Assembly (NCBI RefSeq): GCF_003148625.1
Contig: NZ_QGGO01000008.1
Coordinates: 1-64,000, forward strand
DNA from: Arcicella aurantiaca
GTDB lineage: Bacteria > Bacteroidota > Bacteroidia > Cytophagales > Spirosomataceae
Direction of reading: 5' to 3'
Length of the DNA stretch: 64,000 nt
Part shown: one piece after another, positions 25,048-32,093 of the stretch
Position numbering within the stretch: position 1 is the first letter of the stretch
Layout of the letters: each line of letters opens with the position of its first letter
Notes under the pieces: generated by a model
Databases searched by the model: none
Seen by the model: only the letters and a program-made list of their open reading frames with translations
Told to the model about the DNA's origin: nothing
Translations under genes and position numbers: made by a program

Positions 25048-25078
25048 GGGAAATGGTTTGTGGCTTTTCCTTTCCCCT
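25046..25078 (+). terminator. Hairpin, possible attenuator
   Basis: AGGGGAAA and TTTCCCCT pair around a 17-base loop. It overlaps the stop codon of the transglycosylase gene; there is no clear T-run. Confidence 0.5.
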
Positions 25079-25099
25079 AAATCCCTTCAAAAATTAGCT

Positions 25100-25582
25100 A
25101 TGTACATATTATTTGAGAATTTCAGAAATGTTGATACCTACTTCATGCAGAGGCTAATGGCAATGGCTGTAAGGGGTGAGTGGGTACATTGTGAGATAGT
25201 ATTCAACGAAAAGAACAACGTCAGAGCTTCCGCTTGGGATAAGTCAGGCGTTGAATTCAGAAACTGGGAATACATCCACTATCCAGAACGGTTTGAATTA
25301 TATCCCTTACCGTCTGAGTATTGGCTTGAAGCATACAGAATTTGTCAAGCTCAGGTAGGTACAAAATACGACCGACTTGGCGTGATTGGTATGATGTACA
25401 AAATTCCTGTTTTTAATAACGAAAGGAATTTTTGTTCAAAGCTCTGTTATGAGACCATCCAGAACTATACCAGTTTGGACTTACCCATTGAACGCTCATC
25501 GTTAGTTACGCCATTGATGATGCGAAGAATGATAATCAATCAAGGAATTAAACCAGTACCCTTATCGGTACTTAATCAGTAA
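25100..25582 (+). CDS. Permuted NlpC/P60 (YiiX-like) cysteine hydrolase
   Basis: 160 residues from ATG 25100; an upstream ATG at 25058 lies in a hairpin region and is less likely. The order of motifs, WVHCEIVF (His) before FCSKLCYE (Cys) with AQVGTKYDRLGVIG between, is that of circularly permuted NlpC/P60 or LRAT-like papain-fold enzymes. These act as amidases, peptidases or acyltransferases on peptidoglycan or lipids. No signal peptide is visible. Given the surrounding wall hydrolases, a wall or lipid target is plausible. Confidence 0.6.
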   Translation: MYILFENFRNVDTYFMQRLMAMAVRGEWVHCEIVFNEKNNVRASAWDKSGVEFRNWEYIHYPERFELYPLPSEYWLEAYRICQAQVGTKYDRLGVIGMMYKIPVFNNERNFCSKLCYETIQNYTSLDLPIERSSLVTPLMMRRMIINQGIKPVPLSVLNQ

Positions 25583-25587
25583 ATACC

Positions 25588-26229
25588 ATGCAAGTAGGAC
25601 AATATGTATCATTAAAATCAAATACCGACTATGTGGACATTTATGATGCTCCAACCATTAGTTCAGCATCAGAAGGCTTTACGGCTGGTTATATTGGGAA
25701 AGTCAGCAAAGTAAATGTGGCAGGTATTGGTGAGTCTCGATTCTTTACCGAAGTAGTCAATAGAAATAATGAAAAGAAATATATTGATACCGCCGACAAT
25801 GATTTGTTTGAAACATCAGCTACTGACCCTAAAGACAATACTCCCGACAATAGCGGTACTGTACCATCTACTACACCAACAACACCAGATTCCACAGGAG
25901 GTTCAACTTTTGATAAAATCGTTAATGTGTTCAATGGCTTGTTAGGTATTTTTAAAAGTACCAAGAAGACTGATACAGGCAGTGGTACAACTGACAATTC
26001 TGGTGATACACAAGATTCAAGTGGTACAGATGGAGAAACCCCAGACCCAAGCAATAATGCTGAAAGTCCGTTTTTGACATGGATTAAAACAAACTGGTTA
26101 TTGTCTATACTTCTATTTATTCTTTTGCCAGGAGGTTTGATTTTGGGAATTATCGCATTAGTAAAAGCATCCAAAAAGAAAGCTGCTTTAGCTATTCAAA
26201 ATACGCAAAACAATGGCAAAAAAATATAG
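25588..26229 (+). CDS. Tail-anchored protein with low-complexity linker
   Basis: A 213-residue protein. An N-terminal SH3-like region (residues 1-75) is followed by a Thr/Ser/Asp/Pro-rich linker (75-165) and one C-terminal helix (WLLSILLFILLPGGLILGIIALV) with a basic tail (KASKKKAAL). No signal peptide. By the positive-inside rule the large N-terminal part would face away from the cytoplasm. It overlaps the next gene by 17 bp. Confidence 0.5.
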   Translation: MQVGQYVSLKSNTDYVDIYDAPTISSASEGFTAGYIGKVSKVNVAGIGESRFFTEVVNRNNEKKYIDTADNDLFETSATDPKDNTPDNSGTVPSTTPTTPDSTGGSTFDKIVNVFNGLLGIFKSTKKTDTGSGTTDNSGDTQDSSGTDGETPDPSNNAESPFLTWIKTNWLLSILLFILLPGGLILGIIALVKASKKKAALAIQNTQNNGKKI

Positions 26230-26992
26230 ACAAATTGCTCTTTGGGATGAAACAGGTAGAGTATCGTTTGACCGCCTCACAAAAATTGCAGCTGCCAACG
26301 AAATACAACTAAACCGAGATATTGGTAAAGTTTGGGATGTTGAAGGAGTAGTAAGGGCTTTTAGGACAAAAGCCGAAATACCAACAGGTTGGTGGACTTG
26401 TACTGTTGTTGATTCTATTCCACAAGGGGATAATTTCAATGGAATCCATTGGTACACAGGAACAGGAGAAAACAGAATTCCTTACGCAAAAGCAAAGCAT
26501 AAGGGCATACTGTCAGAAGGATTTTTAGAAAAGACTTTTACCAAAGTAATTACTGAAGAAAACGGTGAAATGTCAGTTGACCCTTACGGTGAATTTATAG
26601 TAAGTGGTGCTGACCCTGAGTTTGCCAATCAGACGGTTGATTTCTTGGTAGAACTCGGAGACCCCGTTGGAGCATTGGATAATGGCTATTACATCAATGA
26701 CGTTTTTGTAACCAACTTTATTTATCCAGCTTACTTCTATTTGACCAAACAAGAAGGCATCAAGTATGACCACTTGGGAGTATTGACAGAACCCAAAGGA
26801 TTAGTAGAAGGTGGTGACCAACTATTTAGAAGAGCCAAACAATGGATTCAAGCCGTGAAAATAAATGGTAAAAAATACTTTTTGAAAAACGGTGAAGAAG
26901 CTCCAACCTCCAACTCTGTATTTCTGATTTTAGGTTCGGTAATCTTCATTTTAGGGGTTTCTTTATATTTTATTTTTAAGAAAAAGCCGTAA
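26213..26992 (+). CDS. Tail-anchored protein, function unknown
   Basis: 259 residues with a soluble body and a C-terminal transmembrane helix (VFLILGSVIFILGVSLYFIF) ending KKKP. No recognisable catalytic motif. Same architecture as its neighbours at 25588 and 27004, suggesting a set of membrane-embedded particle or envelope components. Confidence 0.5.
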   Translation: MAKKYRQIALWDETGRVSFDRLTKIAAANEIQLNRDIGKVWDVEGVVRAFRTKAEIPTGWWTCTVVDSIPQGDNFNGIHWYTGTGENRIPYAKAKHKGILSEGFLEKTFTKVITEENGEMSVDPYGEFIVSGADPEFANQTVDFLVELGDPVGALDNGYYINDVFVTNFIYPAYFYLTKQEGIKYDHLGVLTEPKGLVEGGDQLFRRAKQWIQAVKINGKKYFLKNGEEAPTSNSVFLILGSVIFILGVSLYFIFKKKP

Positions 26993-27003
26993 GGCATGAT
27001 GAT

Positions 27004-27696
27004 ATGGCAATTTCAACAGATTTAAAAACACCATTGACCCTTGTAAAAGACCAAGCGTTGTCGATACCGATTGGTACACCAGAGGTAGATTGTTTTAATG
27101 ACTCAGGATTATCAAATCCGCACTATCGGACAATTCCAAATGACAAGTCAAATGAGGGATTAATCAAATGGGCAAATATACAATCAGCCAAACAGCAAGA
27201 TGGTGAATATGCAGTAGCGGTTTCAATGTTTGAATATATACCAGATTCGGGTCCATCTTCCATCTTTTTGAAAATGCTTGAAAAAGCTGCCGCAGAAGGA
27301 TTATTAGCAAACGTACCGCAACGTGGAGAAATGTACGTCATGCCAAATTCTGTCAAAGAGGAATCGTCTGGTCATGTAGTTTTTAGAAAGATAGTTTGGG
27401 TAGCAGCGTCAGACTTGGTATTGGGTTCGGTTTCTCAACAAAAAGCAATTGCTGACGCCGAAGAAGAAAAACAGAAGAAATATTTAGAGTCACTCACAAA
27501 AACGGACACTAATCCACTTCTTGGTAATTCTGCTCTTGGAGCGTCGCTTGGTACTTGGGGAATTATCGGTATCGTATTACTTTTTGTGATTGGACTTATC
27601 TGGGGAATAGTGGCATTGATTAAGAAGAAAAAAGAAAAAAGTAAAGAAGCTGTACCGCCTCCAGTCAATGTGATTAGAATTCCTAAATCATCCTGA
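27004..27696 (+). CDS. Tail-anchored protein with NPLLGN motif
   Basis: 230 residues. A soluble N-terminal domain is followed by NPLLGN (27511-27528), then a transmembrane helix (WGIIGIVLLFVIGLIWGIVALI) and a basic tail (KKKKEKSKEAV). The motif lies directly before the helix on the non-basic side. Four other proteins of this element carry PLLGN or LLLGN next to their helix. No domain was recognised. Confidence 0.55.
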   Translation: MAISTDLKTPLTLVKDQALSIPIGTPEVDCFNDSGLSNPHYRTIPNDKSNEGLIKWANIQSAKQQDGEYAVAVSMFEYIPDSGPSSIFLKMLEKAAAEGLLANVPQRGEMYVMPNSVKEESSGHVVFRKIVWVAASDLVLGSVSQQKAIADAEEEKQKKYLESLTKTDTNPLLGNSALGASLGTWGIIGIVLLFVIGLIWGIVALIKKKKEKSKEAVPPPVNVIRIPKSS

Positions 27697-27698
27697 TA

Positions 27699-28460
27699 AT
27701 GGCAAGTCAAACAGTATCAGGAGCGAGAGTTAAGCCAGAAATTGGGGATACTATGTATGCCTATAAAAAAGCAGTATTGTATTTAGATTCTACTTTAAAA
27801 ACAAAAGCTTTAACGCTAAAGGAAAAGGAATTTATTGGTACAATTACTGAAATAACTGATAAATATTTTCAAGTCTATTATACACAAGATTCTGATAATC
27901 AACAGTATTTATATCTAAAAAGAAATACCGAGTATTATAGTAGCTATTCATCTGTTACGGTAGTCGATAAGTCAGAGACTGAGTATGATGACCGTAATTG
28001 GTTTCAGAAAATCTTTGGCATAAATAAAGTAAAAGATGAAAATATTGATAACACAATGAAAGAAGAAAAAATGGCATTCGCAGCATTTTTACCCCTTATA
28101 GAAACAGCCGTTGGCGGTGTTATTTCCCTTTTTGGAAAAAACGCAGAAGTTTCAAAAGCTGAATCAGAAGTTCAGTTAGCAAAACAAAACTTATTGGTCG
28201 CACAAGAGGCTACCAAACAGTCAAAAGACAAGGTTACAATTGCCACACTTGCCTTAGCCGAAGAAAAAGAAAAAACAGCCCAGAAAGCGTTGGAAGAACA
28301 AACGTCATTGGCTAAACAGAAACAATCAATTGGGGTAATCACCCTATCAGTAGTATTATTTTTAATATTCGGGTTAGCGTTTTTATTTGTCAAGTTTGTA
28401 TTACCAGTCATTTTTCCAAAAGCACCAGAACCTCAGAATGTCATCATTCAAGAACAATAA
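27699..28460 (+). CDS. Membrane protein with coiled-coil region
   Basis: 253 residues. The N-terminal 100 residues look SH3-like and beta-rich; a hydrophobic stretch (AFLPLIETAVGGVISLF) follows at about 128-145, then a coiled coil (about 150-205) and a C-terminal helix (IGVITLSVVLFLIFGLAFLFV). It starts 2 bp after the upstream stop. An internal ATG at about 28055 could give a shorter product. Family unknown. Confidence 0.5.
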   Translation: MASQTVSGARVKPEIGDTMYAYKKAVLYLDSTLKTKALTLKEKEFIGTITEITDKYFQVYYTQDSDNQQYLYLKRNTEYYSSYSSVTVVDKSETEYDDRNWFQKIFGINKVKDENIDNTMKEEKMAFAAFLPLIETAVGGVISLFGKNAEVSKAESEVQLAKQNLLVAQEATKQSKDKVTIATLALAEEKEKTAQKALEEQTSLAKQKQSIGVITLSVVLFLIFGLAFLFVKFVLPVIFPKAPEPQNVIIQEQ

Positions 28461-28465
28461 AAGTC

Positions 28466-29212
28466 ATGAAAAAAACACAGAAAATCATTGTCGGAATACT
28501 TCTATTTATAGGAGCTGCTTTTGCCGTTTTTTACTTTTTTATCAAAGATAAAGTGAGTATTAGTAATCCACTTTTGGGAAACTCTTCGAGTACAAATAAT
28601 ACCGAAATTACTACGTTAGCTCAAAAAATATCAGCTTTAGAAACTGACTTAAAGAATAAAATCAGTGCGATTTCTCCCGTAAATAGCACAACCATTACAG
28701 GAGCAACTATTCATACAGGTGCAGGCTCACCTGCCAGCACGTTAGGGGCAAATAAGGACTTGTATTTTGATACTACCAATGGTTATACTTTTATCAAAAT
28801 TGATGGAGGCTGGCAATATTCTGCTACGGGAATTTATGATGGTGGTTCTGACGAATACAACTCTGAATTGGCAAGTTTCTTACGTCCAGCTTCGGTTGGT
28901 GCAGTTGCACAGATAAGAGATTTAGTCTATAATTTAATTCAGCTAAAGACTTACCCAGACATTGCTATTTTGGATGGTGTTGATTACGAAAGTTCACAGG
29001 GAGTCGCTGAAATTAACATTGCTCCAGTAGGCTTTGAAACTTATGGAGAAGAGTATATTTTGCCGATTTACAAAGTAATCAATTCGGCTCTTATGTTGAC
29101 AATCAACCTGACAGGGACTCAAGCCTCACAAGTATTCTCAAATCAAGTATTCCCGAATTCCATGTTAGTTCCTCGAAAAGTAGATGGCGAATGGACGTAC
29201 TTAGTTGTTTAA
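28466..29212 (+). CDS. N-anchored protein with NPLLGN motif
   Basis: 248 residues. Basic N-terminus, one helix (IIVGILLFIGAAFAVFYFF), then SNPLLGN (28565-28582), a short coiled coil, and a beta-rich C-terminal part (TGATIHTGAGSPASTLGANKDLYFDTTNG) that resembles trimeric fibre-type sequence. The topology is N-in, C-out. Such a layout suits a surface spike protruding from a membrane. Confidence 0.55.
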   Translation: MKKTQKIIVGILLFIGAAFAVFYFFIKDKVSISNPLLGNSSSTNNTEITTLAQKISALETDLKNKISAISPVNSTTITGATIHTGAGSPASTLGANKDLYFDTTNGYTFIKIDGGWQYSATGIYDGGSDEYNSELASFLRPASVGAVAQIRDLVYNLIQLKTYPDIAILDGVDYESSQGVAEINIAPVGFETYGEEYILPIYKVINSALMLTINLTGTQASQVFSNQVFPNSMLVPRKVDGEWTYLVV

Positions 29213-29228
29213 CCTAAAAATATAAACT

Positions 29229-30398
29229 ATGTCTCTGAATATAGCAAACATTGTTATTGGGCGTGACTATCACGACGGTAACAATAACGATATAGCCATT
29301 GAAGTTACTGGCACTCCAGTTGGTTTGCAAATCTCGTTCGACTCAGGTACAACTTGGAACAATATGAACCAAGATGGGACGGGCTTATGGAACGGTTCAC
29401 AGTATTGGATGGCATCTTCGACCTTCAACTGGAATACTACCAATACAACAGGTTTTTCGGGAGATGTTTGGTTTAGAGAATCAGGCAGTCCAACGGTTAT
29501 CCAAAAGTACAAGTTCAAAGGCTACGTTTACGCTGCTGGTGGAATCTTGGATGGAGTTACTTTCATCGTAAAACAAAATGGTTCAACGAATGTGGACCTA
29601 ATTGTTCAAACTCAAGCAGGAGCAACAGGAGGAAATAATAATTCTGTAACGCTAAACGGAGCAACAGCCACTTACCAAAGTGCAGGTGCAAGCCCTGTTT
29701 GTCAATGGAAGTTTACGAATGTAGCTCCTGCCAATACTTCATACAGTTTTGTACAAGGTGGACAAACCGTTGCAATCACATTCGACAGTGCAGTGTTTAC
29801 GGCTGGCGGTGGTGGTTCAACGGGAAGTTTGACCATGACAATCCCAACAGGTGGAACTTTGGTTGTTACAACACAACCACTCCACGGGACGCTTTCAATT
29901 GTAAACCAGACAATTACTTACACGCCAACGGCTGGTTATTCGGGAGCGGATTCATTTAGTTATGACATTAAAGGTGCGAGTGGCGATGTGATTAGTTCTG
30001 GAACTTCAGCATTAAATACCTCTGCTCCATCAACAACGGATACGCCAAGTTTCCCGAAAAGCTTTGTGGATACAACCTCTGACATTCGAGTGAATTGTAT
30101 GGCAGGTAGTGCAGTTTCATTATTTAAAAATGCAGGAACAACCGCAATTGCTTCGGTAACAGATAGCACCAATCAAGGGTATGTTCTTTTCGGGGGAATC
30201 GTAAGAGTTCAAGGCGATACTTTCAAAGCTACGGCTCAAAAAACAAATCTTGGCGTTTCGGCACAGTCAATCATTTGTACCACCAAACGAAAACCAACGG
30301 CAATTACAGGCGTTACCAAAACCGCTCCTGCCAACGGTAGTGTTGACATACCATTAGCTGACTTAGTAGCAGATTACGCCAACGGAAGTTTTTTTTAA
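29229..30398 (+). CDS. Surface protein with cadherin-like repeats, zero-frame product
   Basis: 389 residues. A beta-rich N-terminal domain (NIVIGRDYHDGNNNDIAIEV) is followed by a cadherin-like/Big repeat near 230-260 (LHGTLSIVNQTITYTPTAGYSGADSFSY), as in adhesins. The zero frame stops in the middle of a second such repeat at TAA 30396-30398, directly after a run of eight T. The rest of the repeat, a linker with PLLGN and a membrane anchor continue in the -1 frame to 30820. So the annotated product is either a truncated soluble form, a frameshift product, or a sequencing or phase-variation effect. Confidence 0.6.
   Translation: MSLNIANIVIGRDYHDGNNNDIAIEVTGTPVGLQISFDSGTTWNNMNQDGTGLWNGSQYWMASSTFNWNTTNTTGFSGDVWFRESGSPTVIQKYKFKGYVYAAGGILDGVTFIVKQNGSTNVDLIVQTQAGATGGNNNSVTLNGATATYQSAGASPVCQWKFTNVAPANTSYSFVQGGQTVAITFDSAVFTAGGGGSTGSLTMTIPTGGTLVVTTQPLHGTLSIVNQTITYTPTAGYSGADSFSYDIKGASGDVISSGTSALNTSAPSTTDTPSFPKSFVDTTSDIRVNCMAGSAVSLFKNAGTTAIASVTDSTNQGYVLFGGIVRVQGDTFKATAQKTNLGVSAQSIICTTKRKPTAITGVTKTAPANGSVDIPLADLVADYANGSFF
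30389..30398 (+). promoter_or_regulatory. Candidate -1 frameshift (slippery) site
   Basis: The heptamer T-TTT-TTT in the reading frame is followed at once by the stop TAA. Slipping back one base gives TTA-AGT-CTG and restores a long open frame. A short GAGC/GCTC hairpin starts about 11 bases further on, and a 9-bp CGGCAGGAG/CTCCTGCCG hairpin lies at 30435-30467. The homopolymer could also be phase-variable or a sequencing error. Confidence 0.55.
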
Positions 30399-30820
30399 GT
30401 CTGACAGGAGCAACAAAAGGCTCTGCATCAATATCGGCAGGAGTAATCCACTTCAATGCTCCTGCCGTTTTTGAAGGTTATTCCGAAATAAGTTATCGTA
30501 TCCAAGATACCGCTTGGAATATTGATTTTCTCGGAACTGTCAAAGTTTATGTACAGACTCAATCGTCAGGAGGTGGAACAACTACGAATCCCACGACAAC
30601 AAGCCCAACAGAACCGCCATTACTTGGCAATAATGCAACAACGCCCAAAGAAGAAAAAAACTCATTTTTTGCCAAAACGTTGTTTCTAATTATTGCTGTT
30701 TTAATTACGATTGGAACGATTTTCATTTATTCAATCAAGAAAATAAAATGGATTTTGGGTATTGTTTTATTAGGATTTGGAGCAATAGGATACTGGATTT
30801 ATAATCATTTTAAAAAATAA
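30395..30820 (+). CDS. -1 frame continuation: cadherin-like repeat, PLLGN and membrane anchor
   Basis: 141 codons without stop in the frame one base behind the upstream gene. It completes the second cadherin-like repeat (TGATKGSASISAGVIHFNAP), then a Ser/Thr/Pro linker, PPLLGN (30617-30631), and two hydrophobic helices (TLFLIIAVLITIGTIFIYSI and WILGIVLLGFGAIGYWIY). A fused product would have about 530 residues. Because it ends in the same PLLGN-plus-anchor module seen in other proteins of this element, I regard it as part of one gene. Confidence 0.6.
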   Translation, partial: LSLTGATKGSASISAGVIHFNAPAVFEGYSEISYRIQDTAWNIDFLGTVKVYVQTQSSGGGTTTNPTTTSPTEPPLLGNNATTPKEEKNSFFAKTLFLIIAVLITIGTIFIYSIKKIKWILGIVLLGFGAIGYWIYNHFKK

Positions 30821-30822
30821 AG

Positions 30823-31320
30823 ATGAAGGTTTTTAAAACACAAAATATAGCGTTGTATATCATTTTTGGACTTTTAGTTCTGATTGCTATTTTGGTGTTT
30901 AGCTTCTTTGAGCGGATAAAAAAAATGTATGAATACTTTTCACGAGTTCAAGAGGTTAATACAGTTTTGAAAAATCAGCCACAGAGTAATAATCAAGGAC
31001 TTACCAGTAGGCAATCTCCAGTAACCATTGTACAAACTGCTGGAAGGTATTTTCTTGGAAAGAGAATTATCAATCTAACCAACGAGTCAATTGGTAATGT
31101 GTACCGACTCACAGATGTACCCAAAGGTGCAAGTTATTGTACAATCCATTTGATAGAATGTGAAGTAGAATATAATCAAGACGGAGATTTTGCCAATGGC
31201 TCACCCGTTTCAGATTCTCAAATAACAATCGACTCAGGGGCATTGATTTCGGTCTTTCACATGAAAGTAACGTCAGCTATTATGCCAGAAGCAAAGATTT
31301 ATATTGAATATTACCAATAA
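30823..31320 (+). CDS. N-anchored protein with beta-rich C-terminal domain
   Basis: 165 residues: one N-terminal helix (IALYIIFGLLVLIAILVFSF), a short basic and helical stalk, then a beta-rich domain from about 65 (FLGKRIINLTNESIGNVYRL). Starts 2 bp after the -1-frame stop at 30820. Probably an exposed small structural protein. Family not recognised. Confidence 0.5.
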   Translation: MKVFKTQNIALYIIFGLLVLIAILVFSFFERIKKMYEYFSRVQEVNTVLKNQPQSNNQGLTSRQSPVTIVQTAGRYFLGKRIINLTNESIGNVYRLTDVPKGASYCTIHLIECEVEYNQDGDFANGSPVSDSQITIDSGALISVFHMKVTSAIMPEAKIYIEYYQ

Positions 31321-31324
31321 TGAT

Positions 31325-31606
31325 ATGCCCGTTAAAGTAATTCCCAAAGCGAAATCAATAGATACAAATACCCTAATTCCCTTTGATGCTTCAATAGGAA
31401 TATTACCAACTGGAGGAAAAAAGGGTCAAGGCTATCATGTAATAATTGCTGGAATGATTAGCGGAGTCAAGTTTTTGGCAAAAGATATTTTCTACGCATT
31501 GAAAGATAATCCCACAAACATTAATGATTTTGGAGATATTCAATCAGAAACGCAGTATGATGATAATACCGATTTTGAATTACAATTCTTGATTTCACTT
31601 TTATAA
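31325..31606 (+). CDS. Small soluble protein
   Basis: 93 residues from ATG 31325, just after the upstream stop; an in-frame ATG at 31304 would overlap that gene. It contains a Gly-rich segment (GILPTGGKKGQGYHVIIAG). It precedes two fibre-like genes, so it might be a fibre chaperone or adaptor. No family was recognised. Confidence 0.45.
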   Translation: MPVKVIPKAKSIDTNTLIPFDASIGILPTGGKKGQGYHVIIAGMISGVKFLAKDIFYALKDNPTNINDFGDIQSETQYDDNTDFELQFLISLL

Positions 31607-31613
31607 TACGACT

Positions 31614-32090
31614 ATGACTTTACAGGAAAGAATATCCGCACTTGCTACTGCTATTGGCGGAAAAATAAAGCAATTATTCCAAAATCAAGGTAATTTGTCG
31701 GCATTAGTAACGACTGAAAAGACCAACCTTGTAGGGGCAATTAATGAAGTTGCAAATGCCACAACGTTAATCGATGATGTAACGCCAAGTGCCTCAAAAA
31801 CTTACAGTTCTAATAAAATTCAAAGCGTTGTATCAGCTGCTGCAACTGCTACAAAAAATGAACTTTTAGGTGGTGCAAGCTCAGCTTTTGATACCCTTCA
31901 AGAAATTGAAAGTCGTCTTGGTTCAGATAATAACTCTATCGGTAGTTTATTAACCGCCGTTGGCTTTCGTGTTCGTTTTGATGCTCCTCAAACATTAACC
32001 GCCGCCCAAATTACGCAAGTAAACGCCAATTTGGGTATTGGCGAACCTAACACCGATTTTGTCGCAACATTCAACGCAGCATTAGTTTAA
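31614..32090 (+). CDS. Fibre-associated protein with shared N-terminal motif
   Basis: 158 residues. It begins MTLQERISALATAIGGKI, closely similar to the start of the next gene (MTLEQRITLLSQKVGNHI), suggesting a common attachment domain. It contains the phage-fibre-type phrase LVTTEKTNLVGAINEV, followed by alternating Ser/Ala-rich sequence. Likely a short fibre, or a fibre-base protein of the particle. Confidence 0.6.
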   Translation: MTLQERISALATAIGGKIKQLFQNQGNLSALVTTEKTNLVGAINEVANATTLIDDVTPSASKTYSSNKIQSVVSAAATATKNELLGGASSAFDTLQEIESRLGSDNNSIGSLLTAVGFRVRFDAPQTLTAAQITQVNANLGIGEPNTDFVATFNAALV

Positions 32091-32093
32091 CAA

